Source of the DNA: Brachypodius melanocephalos
Lineage: Eukaryota > Chordata > Aves > Passeriformes > Pycnonotidae
Assembly (NCBI GenBank): GCA_013398615.1
Contig: VZSR01003371.1
Location: 2,455,986-2,519,985 of the forward strand
Direction: 5' to 3'
Length of the DNA stretch: 64,000 nt
Shown: positions 12,650 through 25,929 of the stretch, one piece after another
Layout: every line of letters starts with the position of its first letter
Numbering within the stretch: the first letter of the stretch is position 1
Notes under the pieces: generated by a model
Database searches by the model: none
The model's input: only the letters and a program-made list of their open reading frames with translations
What the model was told of the DNA's origin: nothing
Position numbers and translations under genes: made by a program

Positions 12650-12880
12650 AGTGGTTGGATATTAGGAAAAGGCTCTTCCCCCAGAGGGTGTCTGGGCACT
12701 GCACAGGCTCCCCAGGGCAGTGGTCCCAGCACCAGCCTGGCAGAGCTCAAGGAGTGTTTGGGCAATGCTCTGGGGCACAGGGTGTGACTCTGGGGGATGG
12801 TGCTGGGCAGGGCCAGGAGCTGGACTGGATGATCCTTGTGGGTCCCTTCCAACTCAGCTTATTCTCTGATTCTGTGATTC
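12650..12880 (+). mobile_element. CR1 LINE, 3'-end fragment
   Basis: A well-preserved CR1 tail in plus orientation. It begins with the GGATATTAGGAAAAGGCTCT block typical of the end of the avian CR1 coding region and 3' UTR. It continues through the GGGCACTGCACAGGCTCCCC and GCTGGACTGGATGATCC segments and ends in two 8-mer-like units, GATTCTGTGATTC. It is the cleanest CR1 copy here. It also has higher GC than its surroundings, so open frames on both strands run through it; none encodes a usable protein. Confidence 0.95.
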
Positions 12881-15059
12881 AGTTTTCCCTTAACTCTTTG
12901 TGATCTGGAAGAAGAGGTCCCATGAGACCCTCTCTGTTCCCATAATGGAGAGGAAAACAGAAAACTAAGAACTGTTCTAGGTCTTTTTCTAGGTCCTGAA
13001 TACATACCCTGATTATTGCAACTAATATGCAGTCTGAAATCAGATTAAATGGACTTAAAGAAATAACAGAGAAATTTTGGTAATACGATTTTTGGTGATA
13101 AAACTTTAGAAATAAAAGAGCTGTGACCCTGAGGGGAGACTGTCGATATCAGTCATACCTGAGGCAATGGCAAATGCTGGATCCCTCCTTGAATGAACCT
13201 GGCACATCACCCTCAGCCCAGGGAGCACTCACTGCCTCCACTGACAGTGCCTGACTGCACAAAAAGAAATAATTCCCAGCACTGAAATAAAGAAAGTTAG
13301 AGCTAGACTGAGCACAGAGCTGCCTCACAGTGAACAGGAGCTAGTTCTGAAAGATTATTCTGCGTGGACTTTCTCAAGGTCCTGTTGACTTTGTGTTTCT
13401 TTTCGTAGATATTCTGATTCCTACATGTACAAATTGGATATAACTGAGTACTTACACCTTTCACAAACAAAAAGGGGTTCAAAAGTGTGTTAGCAATCCA
13501 ATTTATCAGAATTCGTTTTTTCTACTGTGCAATCCATGATTTATCATTTAAATCCCCGTGCTGTGTAGACTCATCTCTCAAAGGAAATAAAGAGTGTCTT
13601 GACCATAATGGCCTACTATTTGCAATATTCACCTCTGAAATTCAAAGCTCTTTCCTTTATTGAAAATACTGATGGTTTTTTTTTTGAAGATGTCTCCAGA
13701 TTAAATTTAAATAGAAAAGAAATCACAAACAGTCCAATTCCCTTAATAACAAGAGGAAGAAAGTCGTGCTGACGTTAATTTCCAACTTAACTGACTAAAT
13801 GAAATCTTGCAAATTTTATGAGTTTTACTCTAAAACAAAACAGGCAGATTTTAATGAAGCATCTCCTTCACTAATGGCTATGCATTCAAAACATATTAAA
13901 GAAGGAAGTGGTTCTGTTGCAAAATTAGATTAATTTCCATTGAGAAAGTAAATGGAAATGAAATGAACTGAAGGATACCTTTGTCTTTTAGTCTATGAAG
14001 CTTCAGTAGACTGACATTTCCTGACATATTGCAGACATTGTGTTGGCATGAAGCACTGGGATCATGAATGCTTGATGATGATCTGCAACTTTATTTCTTT
14101 TAATATATAAATATTTAACTTTGGTCATACTAATGTCCCTGATAGGTCCCAAATACACCATTCCTGGCCAGTGTCTGTCAAGCTATTAGATAACAGTCTC
14201 CTTTAATGCAGATTTTGCAGTTTACTCATACAATATTTCCTTGTGCTTCAGTAACTGTATCAATGGAACTTTTATTTAAATTTCCAGATCTCCTTTTGAT
14301 TTTTGACCATTATTGCTTGCCCTGTCCACTATGGAGAACACTTTATTTCTTCTTCTTTTTGTTTATTTTCCCCGTGCAGTTGCCTTTATAAATTCTTACA
14401 GTTAACTTGTTGCTCTTGGGTTTTGTATTCCCTCTTTTCCCAAGCTCTAAAAATTACATTTTCTTCAGCATCCTGTGAGTGCTATTTTCTAGATCTCTAG
14501 GATCATTTTTGCTTCTCTCCTTCCAGCTGTTCAGAACTGTTTTAAAGTATGTTGTGTAACACTAAGGAGAGTATTTCAGCCAAAGCCACTGAGTAGATTA
14601 GAAGGATTACTAAGATTACCACATGCCTCTTGCAAGACACAATTTTTGCTTTCATATGACCTAAATTGTTTGGGGTCTCATCCCTTTTTTTTTCATTTTA
14701 CAGATGCAAAAGCTACATGCAGAGAGATTATGTGGATCACCCCATCTCACACAGGAAATTCTGAGGTCTTGGAATTGAATGTACATATGATAAATCTGGG
14801 AGAAATTTTATATTCCATGAGCCATATCTGGGATTTCATACAGTGTTTTTTTCCCTCTGCTTTTCAGTAGTTTCACTGGTTTTTCTAACCTTTCCGCCAC
14901 TGCCAAACACTTTCTCTATATCTTGATTGTCTCTTTTATCTGCACTAAAATTCTCAGAAGGATTCATTTCTCTCACTGGTTACAAGAACCTAACCCAAAA
15001 TGGACTCAAGCATTTGCTCACCTTTTCCAGCTTTTGCCTATTTTAGTGCTATTCTAAAC
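12881..15059. other. Non-coding unique DNA
   Basis: AT-rich sequence with short T runs; no gene, array or retroelement end recognised. Frames at 14206-14870 are Phe/Ser-rich compositional frames. Confidence 0.5.
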
Positions 15060-15133
15060 ACAGAATCATAGAATGTTTGAGGTTGGAAGGGACCTTAAAG
15101 ATCATCTTATTCCAAATTGTCTGCCATGGGGAA
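15060..15133 (-). mobile_element. CR1 LINE, short 3'-end fragment
   Basis: On the minus strand this is the extreme end of CR1: the CCCATGGCAGAC segment, then AAGGTCCCTTCCAACCTCAA, finishing in the ATTCTATGATTCTGTG double 8-mer. Only ~75 bp remain, an extreme 5' truncation that is common for this family. Confidence 0.93.
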
Positions 15134-18100
15134 ATCCTTGTTTTAATTCTAGAGCACAACAGAGGAAAAAATTCTGATAAACTGAATTGCTGACATATTT
15201 CTGAACCTCTGCTTGTGAAATGCTTCTGTTTGTCCATGTAGAAATACCCTCCCATGGGCAGAAAATGAGGACATTAGGTTCTCCTTTTTGGATGTTTTGG
15301 GAAGTACCTGCCATGTACTTTTTGTTCCAGCAAAGAGCAGAAGATGTTTTTTTCACATTTGATTGTTACCATCTGCCATTTTACAGGCATTGACTTTAGT
15401 GGAGTTACTTTTGCTTTCTATAAGTGCAGAAAAATAAGGGAAACTTTATTGTTCACAATAAAAAATAAATGAGATCCTCTCCCAAAAAAATTACAAGACA
15501 AAGTTGGCATGAAAGACAGAGTAAGTGATTGTTATTGATCTAGTTATTTTACCTGCAAAAGCAAAACTGGATTAAATTTGGGGTATATTTTTTTTCAGCT
15601 TCAGAAATGTTCTCAGCACATTAGCAAGTGATGAAATTTCACAGCAAAGAGATGTCTTGGTAAATTGTGAGAGAAGGATACTGTGGAAAACATGAGAGAT
15701 TTGATAATATGCTTAGGTGGTAATTCAAGCCCTTATACTGGTAACATTGGACCTGCTCAGAATGAGAACTTTGGTGCAGGACAAGTGTCCCTTATGTGCT
15801 CCTCCTGTGACACAGGCCATGAGAGCACAGCATTGTTTACATGAACAAGGAGTTCTCAGCCTGATGAGAACAGGTCAGGGATCCAAAATGGTCGAAATAT
15901 AAATGCAATATCTCAGGTACTTATGGTTAGGAGGTTTTTTGTTTGTCAGTTTTGGTTTGGGTTTTTGTAAATATTCAAAAAATGAAATACGAGCACTTTA
16001 AAAAAAATTAGATCTATTTTTGTTTTGTAGTCTAATCATGGTAATTGAAGGTTAACCTCCTTTCCCTCTGTATTTTCCTAGGCTGTAATCCATTTTAGGA
16101 TTCTGTTATGGCACATGGAATGGATCATCTGCACTAGAATGGAGGCTGTGGTGATGAAGTGCCTTCCATTTTCCCCCATAGTGTTCTCAAAGAAGACTGA
16201 TGAATGAGATCCTCAGAAACAATTATAAAGAGAGAGATCCATCAACAGTCAAGACTGACCTTTTTTTTTTTCACCTCAAAGTTTTTTTTCTAGGTCAGTT
16301 TGACTTCATTTCTAGGGTTTTGAGCATCTTTTCTTACGGACATTTATTTACAGAGTCTCCAGTAAAACCAAATTAGTCAAGACAGCCAGTTTTGAAGGCG
16401 GTGTTTGATATGGATTAAGAAAGCCAAATTCAAATTGATGATTCCTTACATCTATTTTGTCTTCATTGCTAAAAAAAGGGTTAATCATTCCAAACTTACT
16501 AGAATGGAGTTGCTCTCATTTCCATGAGAAAAAAAAAGCAGAATAAAATAATAAATTAAAGGAATTTTCATTTTTGTGGAAGGAGAGTTTTTGGCTGCTT
16601 TATACCTCTGAAATTCTGCAAACCTTGCTTTTTGAGAACAACTTGTTCTTCTAGAGGTACCTCAGGCTTTGGCAAATTTCTTTCCACAGTTTCCCATACA
16701 CTTCTGCCAGCCAGCCAGGAGAACGTGTTCTACAAATTCCCTTGCAAGCTGTTGGTGTAATTATTTGCTTAATTGCATCTATTTTGTATCTCTTTTGCTC
16801 ACAGCACCTAAATAAAGCCAGGATTTTCTTTCTACAATGGAATATGGAACAAGGAAATGCCATATTGTGGAATTCCTCTGTTTGTGCTTTGGGTGAAGAA
16901 AAATCCCAGTGAAAGGAGCTCCACATATTCTAGTGGTAGCTTAAAATCAATGTAATGCACATAAACTGTGCTATGATAATCATCAAATCTCTATATTTCC
17001 TTGATTTTCGAGGGAAAACCCCAACTGGTTTGTTAAATCACATAACAAACTTCCCATGTGGAAGATGCTTTGGCACACTGGCAGAAAGAATGTGAACATC
17101 ACTGAAAGAAATGCAGTGGCACGATGTAAATGTGAGTTCAGAAGTGATTATTTTTTTCCTTTTCTTCAGTTCTGCAATACATCTTTTGCTACAATGCCAG
17201 CTAAATTTGAATTTAAATTGAAATTAAATTTTTCTTACTTCATGTGTTTGGAAAGTCAAAAATTAAATAATTCTTTAGATCATGTGTTTGCTACACGTAA
17301 AGAAATTTCCAAGTTTACGTATTTAGGTGACAGAAATAGAACATATAAAAGCCACTAATATAGTCAAAATCGTCCTGAATGTCATTGAAAATTGAAGAAT
17401 AAAGTTCTTCAGCAGTTTCATTTTGCCTGGCTTGCAGGATGAGAGCAGATTGTGTCTTTACTACTGATTTGGTTTTGGCCAAAACAATGATACTCTCTCC
17501 AAAATTCTTGCCACTAGGAGTCAAGATTAGTATTCTCTCTTGCTGTTTTAATGAGCATTTTCTTACTGTGTGACATATTGTGATGCATCTCCATAGAGTT
17601 CTGCTAAGAGCACTTGTGAATCATTATTGACATAGTAAATACAGAAATTCGTGTATATGCACCAAGATTTAAACACATTGCCAGTTCTGGACCTGGTTCT
17701 CAGCACAATAAAGAAAAGGTGAGGTGATCCATGGTAAATACTGGAGGTTGGCTAGATATTGAACAAGCCCTGTATTTTCTATGAGGTGACAAAATAATGC
17801 TGTGCCTGGCAATAGATAGAATGTACACATCTGAATTTTAACAGAGCTGAGAGTGGGATCAAGTTGATTAAAGAGCAAATTGGTAACACAGGACTTGGCT
17901 GTAATTAATCTTCATGGCTTTCCTGGCTGCAGAGCTGCAAGGTGAGAGCAGGACACAGAACCAAAGCTTGTGCTGCCAGCAGCAGAGCTGGGGTCAGTGG
18001 TGCAGACTCTCACCGTGTGCTCAGGGCTGTCAGACTGGGAGAGGTTGTTTCTTTTTCCAGGGGCTCTTTCTGACATGTCAAGACTATTGCTCATATTCTA

Positions 18101-18445
18101 AAAGTCCTCAAAGAAAACAGAAGTAGGGGCTGGCAGTAGGGAATATCTCCTCTGGAGGACTTTGACCTTATTTACAAACTCCTCCCTGGATACCTTCCTT
18201 TCTGTTTCACACATCCAGAATGACATCTCAGCTGCTTCTCAACTTGCTGTTTGCAGCCAATGAAGAAAAGACAGTGGGAGTTTGATAACCTGTTTGCTTT
18301 GTCCATTTTAGCAGGTATTAAAGGCCATTATTCATTCCATTGTTTAGAAATGCAACCTAAACCAGTATTTCAGAGATAAATGTCCACATGCCCAGAATTA
18401 ACTGCATTGGATACCACCCAATGTTGTAGGTAACACTTTATCTCC
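15134..18445. other. Non-coding unique DNA
   Basis: No supported gene. Open frames of 60-100 codons (for example 16651-16926 minus and 17056-17358 plus) have no recognisable content. Short A and T runs lie at 16260-16272 and 16530-16540. Confidence 0.5.
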
Positions 18446-18520
18446 TGTGCTGGTTTTGTCTAGGACAGAGTTAATTTTCTTCATAGCTGAGACATTTCTG
18501 GAGCTGTTGCTTGTATGACA
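18446..18520 (+). mobile_element. LTR fragment, avian ERVL-like 5' end
   Basis: Begins TGTGCTGGTTTTG and contains ACAGAGTTAATTTTCTTC, which matches what I recall of the first ~50 bp of a very common avian ERVL-type LTR. Similarity fades after about 18500, so only the 5' part is recognisable and the copy is old or truncated. No 3' end, target duplication or internal coding region was seen. Family assignment is from memory of the LTR start and would need a repeat-library search. Confidence 0.6.
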
Positions 18521-20331
18521 ACATCTCTCAACCAAACCCTTCAAAAGTTATGTGCACAGATTAGTTTAAGTTCATTTGTGTGTTTTTAGCCTCTCTACCT
18601 TTTTAATTTTTTTAAAAGTGCCTAGTAATTTGAGTTTTAAGTCTTTGCGTGATGATTCAGTTCAAACTCAAACCACAGTTTAGGTCACACTGCAAAATGA
18701 GCAAACTAGTCACCAAATACTCATCTCATTATTCCCTCTGACAGGTTATTTAATAGAACTAGCAGGGGAAAAATTCCTTTTACAAGAAAGAAAAAATTAA
18801 CGAAGGAATACATCCCAGCATTCCCATAGAAAACACAGAGTAAAACATTTAGAAATTTTCTCTAGGGATTTGAAGATCATAATTAACTAAAGTTGTTTCA
18901 ATCTGTCAGACTAACTGTATCATCAGCATTAGCCCCTATCTTATAATTGTGACTGGAATCAGGCAGATTTTTTTGGAGTCAGTGATATTCCCAGGAGGAC
19001 ACAATTGGATCAAAATGGAGCTGACTCATGCCCTCAATGGGCTTAATTAACAAGCATAAATGCTTTTCAGCCTGGATTAAATACCTGCCTGCTCTTGCCC
19101 ACATATTTCAGCTTAGTACTTTTTGGAAATTCCTCTGATGCTTTTGTATCGACATTCCTCAACTTCCAGGCAGGTCTTTCTAAAAATCTAAGATTTCTTA
19201 GCATAGTGTTATCCTAAATATGATGGATATTGGTTGTGGCATGGATAAAGCATGTGGTCTCACAGCAAAGTGGATGAGTCAGTGTCTGAATGCAGAGAAG
19301 CCAGCAGAAAAAACTTCAGGAGCAGAAAGGACACTGGTGGCATCTTTGGCTCATACTGACAGGACCAAAGCCACTCTCTTGAAAACTGTGAAAATTAAGG
19401 TTTTCACACAGGTATTAATTGGTGTCCTGAAGGGCTGCACCTCTGCAGTTTCATTATATGTAAAATATCTTTGTGGTCAGATATTTTCATCAAAAATGGG
19501 TCAATGCCTTTCACATGTTTTCATCAGGTTCAGAGAGGGAGATGTTAAATAAAAAACACCACAGGTTTCAGGAGAATTCTGTAGTAACTCCAGAGCTTCA
19601 CAAACCAAATAATGAGTCTGCAAGGAACCTCCTTTTGCCTCAGAGGGTCTCCATAACTTTTGGGTACTCCAGTAATTTTAAGTACTTCAAAACTCAACAC
19701 CTGTGAAGAAAATGCCTTCAATGCCTTGACTTTGCAGGAAAGTCGTTTAGCAGAAAGGACTCCCACATACGTGATGGGAAGTCTTAACCTGCAATTTATA
19801 ATCTGTATTTGGTAACATATAAACAGAGTGAAAAGAGAATAAACACATTTCATCGGCTGATTCTTTCTAAAAAGGGGGTACCAGGTAAAAAAAAGCAGGG
19901 TGGGACCCAATGGAAAAACTGCAGTGCAGCCTCTGTGCCCCATAAACAGTGAATTTGTCTGGGGGGCCACGAGGAGAATGGAGGGATGAGCTCAGCTCGT
20001 GTAAAATAACTGATGGATTGAGCACAGTTATTTGTGGCTCCTCTGCAGAGCTTGATTTGTGATAGTGATCTTTCATCCAAGCATGGGTGTGATTCAGCTG
20101 TGGCTGGTTAGTTCTGTAACTGACAAAATCCTCTACTAAAAGGAGCCTCTTATCTGTTCTTGCTGTCCTTTATTTGTTTTGATTGATATATAGACTGATT
20201 TTCTTTTGGCTGTGTTCACTTTTATTTGTATAAGTGTGGTCCTCCTGAGTTTGTACTGGTTCTGTTTAACCATTGCCTCATTTTCATATAAATAATGTCC
20301 AATTTCAAGATTTCAGACATTTTAAACCAGA
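18521..20331. other. Non-coding unique DNA
   Basis: No gene recognised. The 110- to 141-codon frames between 19220 and 19970 overlap on opposite strands and show no domain. Confidence 0.5.
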
Positions 20332-20353
20332 CATCATCATCATCATCATCATC

Positions 20354-20416
<63 letters not shown>
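20332..20416. repeat. Two-phase trinucleotide microsatellite
   Basis: About seven CAT units switch at 20354, through a single G, into about twenty TTA/ATT units. On the minus strand it reads as Asn and Asp runs, a compositional artefact. The sharp junction between two related triplets suggests a point mutation that then spread by slippage. Confidence 0.95.
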
Positions 20417-20631
20417 TTGTAAATTCCTGGTACACGCACTTAACATTTCTTATATTCCCAGTTCTTAGTTTTCACAGAGCCCTCAAAGCAACAGAACAAA
20501 GCCAGACTCTATTCTAGTTTGTTTAATTTTTTACTGAAATGCGTTACCATATTTTAAACTGCTTTTAATTTTTTTTAAAAAAAATTGGTCTTGCCTTAAA
20601 GATTTCTACCAATGTCACCTAGATGTGAAGT

Positions 20632-20820
20632 GGGAAGCCATTCCCATTGTCCTGTCACTCTATGCCCTTGTCCAAAGTCCCTCTCCAGCTCTCCTGTAGC
20701 CCCTTTAGGCACTGGAAGGTGCTGGAAAGTCTCCTGGAGCCTTCTCTCCAGGCTGAACAACCACAACTCTCAGCTTGTCTTCACAGGAGAGATGCTCCAG
20801 CCCTTGGAGAATCTTCATTT
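20632..20820 (-). mobile_element. CR1 LINE fragment (internal 3' region)
   Basis: Minus-strand CR1 carrying the block around CTCTCCAGGCTGAACAACC and the CTTCACAGGAGAGATGCTCC segment, which lies several hundred bases upstream of the CR1 3' terminus. The 3' terminal 8-mers are missing on the low-coordinate side, so this copy is truncated or broken at its 3' end too. Confidence 0.9.
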
Positions 20821-22419
20821 CACTGCTGCATTTGTTAACCTGAAAACAGGGGTAAGATGTTTGTGTGAAAATGGGAATCACAGGTTTAAACCCTCAACTA
20901 TTAAATACATAATTCATCCTGGTTTTGGAGTAAGGCAGTGAATCTGCCTGTAAGAGGCTGAAGGAGGATGTGGTAAAAATATTGTGGGCTCTTTGCAAAG
21001 CAACTCAGTCATAGGGGAGCCTGCCTAGGTATATGTAGAACAAGACTCTGAGTTAAAGAAAGGATTCACAGCAACAGGAGTGGCCAAAATAATGCCTAAT
21101 TCCCTGAGCCCTGGAAGAACACCCTGGTTCAAAACAGCAGAGGCTGAGAAAATATAATTTCACTTGAAATCTCCTTCAGAAATATATTTTTCTGGAATAA
21201 GGAAGCCTGGGATTGGGAACATTTCCCAGCACCGTTTCTGCAGTGGTCTTGCAATTTTTTAGCACGTGACCCTATAAATCTTGTAGAATTTATGTTTAAT
21301 CCTTCTTGTACAACCACCTCCTACTGCTAATGAGGTGAAATATGGTTTTAGTCCTTTTCTTACAGAAATACTGCAACACACACAGATTGGATGTATATTT
21401 TTTGGCTGAAGGTTATTATGTAGGTCTGGCCACCTACATGGAAGGTAAGATCCTACATGGATCTACTTTTAAGATATTCGCATGTCAAAAAAAAAAAAAG
21501 AGAAGCAGGAAATGGAAAAATAAAACAGCAAAACAAAACCAACCAAACAAAAAAAATCCTTCCCAGATGTTAGGAATTATATACCTTTAAACCAATATTT
21601 GTCTGCATTTAACTGGCAGTGCCTGCTGTAAGAACACCTTTTCTTCCTGTAACTTCTGCCGTTAATAATTTCTTCAGTGTACTCCTGAAGTGAGAAGAGT
21701 ACAGACTTCATGAAGAGAACAATTGTTCTTTGTAGATGAAGGTTAAACTACCAGTGAAGAATTGCTTCCTACACAGTGGGAGAAGTGAAAGATTATAAAA
21801 TATGCCTCCTGTCAGGTAGACAGCCTTAAAGCTTCTTGGCTCTAAATGAATCCCTTGAATTGATAGTTCAGGAGCATGGCTTGTGCTTCACAGGACTCAG
21901 CTCAGTTATAAAACAAGCAAATCCCCCTTCTATTTATGCAGAAAATCTGGAGGATGCAATTTTTCAAAGCGTTTGTGAACAAATGATGCCACACTTGTGA
22001 TACTGAAGCTCAGTGTTCATGTGGTAGAAAATACTCATCCCAAAAGAGCATCCGTGTTTTGGTTTGTTTACATTTTAGAGCAGGTGGAAGGAGGAAAATC
22101 AGGAGGAAAAATATCATCAGAACATCAAACTGTAATTTTTCCAGCCTAAATAGAAAAGTTAAAGGATTTGCCATCATGGGCAGTTATCAGGCTGACTTCT
22201 TTTACTTACCAGCATTTTAATTGATGTTACTGGAGTGTCTTCTAATTTTCACTGATCATACATTGCTGGTAGTTAGAAAATAAAACTGAAACAAACAAAA
22301 TTCTAGGGCATTAGGAAGCTTTAAATTTAATGTTCCTCATAATTTGAAATGAACCCATTTTTCAAGAAACAAAAATATTTTAAGATGGGACTCGATTCAG
22401 GATAATCTGGAGTAATTAT
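20821..22419. other. Non-coding DNA with an A-rich tract
   Basis: An A-rich tract at about 21487-21560 (13 A followed by AAAC and CCAAAC words) resembles the other A/C-rich tracts. Nothing else is recognisable. Confidence 0.5.
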
Positions 22420-22564
22420 CTGGAGATGGTGGAGTCACTGACCCTGGAGGTGTTTAAGGAAAGATTGGACACAGCAGCAGTTGAAATGGAGGTGTTTATC
22501 CAAATGAGTTGGATTCAGTGGTCTCAGAGGTCCTTTCCAACCTGATTGATTCTATAATACTGTA
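22420..22564 (+). mobile_element. CR1 LINE, 3'-end fragment (diverged)
   Basis: A plus-strand CR1 tail: the GGTGGAGTCACTGACCCTGG block, the GGAGGTGTTTAAGG block and TCAGAGGTCCTTTCCAACCT, ending in TGATTCTATAATACTGTA, a mutated terminal 8-mer pair. It is more diverged than the copy at 12650. Confidence 0.9.
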
Positions 22565-22834
22565 ATTTCTGAACATTTTAAAAGAAGTTATTTACTTACT
22601 GGCAGCCTGCTTTAATCTGGGGAAAACTGAATCTGCATATCCAGGCCCAGAAGGTCAAATCTCTCAATTTTTAACTCTTCTGTGTCAGAGGTCATTGAAA
22701 GCTAAATATAGGGCTTGGACTTACCCCTGATCTGAAAAGCACAGAAATCCTCTGGAAACGAGACTGATTTTGATTATCTGGTTCGTGGATTCTAGCATCC
22801 TCAATTTATGCCACTTTTTGCTTTGTTGCAAATT

Positions 22835-22849
22835 TAATAAATAATAGTA

Positions 22850-22891
<42 letters not shown>

Positions 22892-22892
22892 T
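22835..22892. repeat. (AAT)n microsatellite
   Basis: Imperfect AATAGTAAT units give way to about fifteen uninterrupted AAT units. The overlapping minus-strand frame with a leucine/isoleucine run is an artefact of this repeat. Confidence 0.95.
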
Positions 22893-25391
22893 CTTCCCAG
22901 TGTTTATGAGTAGGTCCAGTTTCAGCTGGATTCTAAAGACTGTGCTTGTCCTGCAGGTTTTACAGCAAAGGCAGAAGTGATTAGAAGAGCATGTGATGCA
23001 TTTGTTATTGAGCTCATTTTCAGAAGACTGTGGGATGCAATTTATTGATGCATATGTCATGTTTTCCTTAAGGTATGCCAAGGGGAAAAGTTGTAATATT
23101 TGAGGGATGGACAAAATAAATGTTTACTAAACTAATCCCCCATCAGTTTATAGGAATTACTGTCACTGCTCCACTCTTTCTGAGGGTGGCCATGTCTCAG
23201 TAAAGCTGTCTTTGGGTCTGATGTGTATTTTTTTCAAGAAATGTGACTCAAAGAGCAGAATGTTGCTTTGTTCTCCCTGTGTGTGTTGTGCTAACCATAA
23301 TGAGGTTAAGCTGCTAGGTAACATTTATAACTCAGAAATAACAGGAGTAATCAGCAGTGCATCCAGCCCAAGGCTGTGTGGGAGTGAGGGGTTCACCTTA
23401 CTAGTCCCAGCTTTAGAGAGAATCCAAAGTCCTTCCCTCTGCAGCAATTTCTATTCAATAAATCCCAGGATGCCCAATGTAATGGAAATTTCTCAGAGCC
23501 TAAGCCCCAAGTGAGTGCAGTGGTTCATAAAACAAAATAATCAGACAGCTGAGAAAACATCCTGCAATATGAGTTCATAGAGTTCTAGGACTTCCTGCTA
23601 TAAAAAGGTCTGTATCAGTGCATCCCTTCTTTCAGATAGTTGGGGGCTTATGATACTGCAATAAACTCCAAAATAGAGTTAATGTATACATTATACATTT
23701 ATATATACAATATACATATGTATACAGCATACATTTCTTTGAAATACCAATTCTTGTTTGCTCACCCCTCCCTAGAGTTTGATTTTTCCCTTTGAGCTTA
23801 TCAATATGTATATTGTTGGATTTATCTTTGTCTTTCAAAGTTCTGCCATTGCTCAGCATTTATTGCACAGGTTTCTCTTAAAAAAAAAAAAAAAAAAAAA
23901 AAGAAAGAAACAACCCCTTATTAATCTTCAAAAGTGTTCATTAATACATAAACTGGTGCTGGTATTTAGAAGTGTTCAATAATACATGCATAGAAATGAT
24001 TATTTAATTCTTGTCTTAAATAAGTAACCTATCTCCACATGCTTCAGTCAAGCTCCTTCTCATCTGACTGAAGGAAACAAAATCAACCTGAGGACATAGA
24101 AAAGTCAATGTATAGCCTTTATTCATAATAGAATATGAAAAAAACCCCCAAAACAAGTTCTGACAGAGAGAGGATGAGGAAAGCAGTGCTGTGTACAGAT
24201 ATTTACTGCCTTTAGCTATCACAGTGATTCCTTTCTTCCAGCCTGGATTGAAAGCACATGATTGTCAGGCTTGTTCTGAATTTTCTGTTCCTTGAGTCGC
24301 AGCTGGGATTTCACTTTGGGTAATGAAATATAAAATTTACAGATAGGGGTATTAGAAAAGGGGCATTTGACAATAGATGAAACAAGGAAAGGGAGTTTGC
24401 AAGTGTGGCCCATGGGCTGCTGCTGCCTTTCCTCTCCAGGAGACAGCAAATGAGTTTCTTTGCTTCTGCATCTGCACTGTGGTGTGAGCAAGGCCAGAGC
24501 TCAGGCTGCAGTCCAAATTTCCCAAAGAGGTGAAGTTGTGAAACTCAGAGAACTCCAGTCTGACAGCCAAGCAGCAAAATGCTGTGTGATTTGGGGTTTG
24601 TTTTGCTGTGTTTTGTTCTCTGCCTCTGGATCTCCATCTCCTTCCCACAAAGGCTGTGGTGCTGCCTGTTGAAAAGCTGGATAGGACTTGAAAGATGCTC
24701 AGCCTGGGGTCCTGACAGGACAGTGTGACCCCCTTTGTGCCCTGTGGAGAATAAACATCAACACGTGCTGCTGCTCTAGGGAATGTGCTGATCTTTCTGG
24801 CTTATCCCCACAAAGGAGGCACAAAGTTGATTTTTCATCTGTGCTTTCTGTGATGTGCCTTCTGCATCTGCTGATTTACACAGGGCCTGGCAGAGGGAAG
24901 ATTTAATTGTGCTCTGGGCTTTGTGTTCCTGAATGATAACTACCTCAGTATTATGGACACAGCAGTTGCTTGAATCCCTTGTATGTCCTTTTAGGTATAG
25001 AGTAAGAGATAAATAGTTTTGGAAACACCCAGTTGGAAATTATTTCTTGTTATTTAAGGAGGAGTGGAGTTTTCTGAAGGAAACATAGCTCTTACTCTCT
25101 TATCTTGAGTTTCTTATTTTTCACCCTTCACAGGAACTTTAGAATTATTTTGGGGTACCCCTGGTATCATTAAAGAAGGTGTCCGCAGCCCAGCTGAGTG
25201 ATGAACTGTCCATCATTTTTAATTTTCTTTGTTTGTCTCTTCAATGGCAATAGAAAAGACAGATGAAAAAACAATCAGATGTGAAAGAACTGCTAAGCAA
25301 ATAAATGAATTTTACTAATTCCAGGTTCAAAGTGAACTGCAAAGATAACTCATTGTTGTGGTTTGAAAAGCAAAACAAGTGAGAGGCTCCA
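22893..25391. other. Non-coding unique DNA with A tract
   Basis: No supported gene. A poly-A run of about 22 bases followed by GAAAGAAA lies at 23880-23910, and a TATA/CATA-rich patch at 23680-23730. The GC-richer patch at 24400-24680 has frames on both strands, without recognisable domains. Confidence 0.5.
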
Positions 25392-25491
25392 NNNNNNNNN
25401 NNNNNNNNNNNNNNNNNNNNNNNNNNNNNNNNNNNNNNNNNNNNNNNNNNNNNNNNNNNNNNNNNNNNNNNNNNNNNNNNNNNNNNNNNNN
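25392..25491. other. Assembly gap (100 N)
   Basis: Exactly 100 undetermined bases, the usual placeholder for a gap of unknown size. Two minus-strand open frames run through it as X residues and mean nothing. Flanks carry no recognisable repeat, so the cause of the gap is not evident. Confidence 0.99.
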
Positions 25492-25929
25492 AGCTCCTGA
25501 CAATGTGGTGATCAAAAGAGTTTGGGAAAAATGTTCTTCGTCTTAATACATGAAACTCAACCATAATAACAAGCTGCAGTCAGGCCACTGAGTTCTGTGG
25601 TATCCAGTGGTGACATGGATCCACAGGTGATTATGATCTCCTGAGATGTTTAGACTCCTGTGGCTCTTTACAACCATCTACAGCCATTTATATTTAGGTA
25701 TGTATGGCACTTGAGTCCACTGCAAATTCACAGTTAATGTGTAATTCAATAATGCATTCTCACAACTTTTGTCTACAGATCCCATAGAAATAAATCTAGC
25801 ATTTTAAGAAACAGTTTTCCATAATGACAGTTGAATACATGAGAGCACCAACAACCCCCAAATATAAAGATCTTTAGGCTTTTTGCCTAGCCCTAAGGCA
25901 GCATCTCTGTGTTAAGTTGATTTGTTTTT

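Noticed and set aside
12392..12903. Frames of 89-131 codons on both strands
   Set aside because: Largely inside the CR1 3' fragment, whose GC-rich sequence lacks stops; the part outside has no recognisable protein.
20222..20446. Poly-Asn/Asp frame
   Set aside because: Translation of the ATT/CAT microsatellite.
25241..25564. Frames with a run of X
   Set aside because: They read through the 100-N gap.
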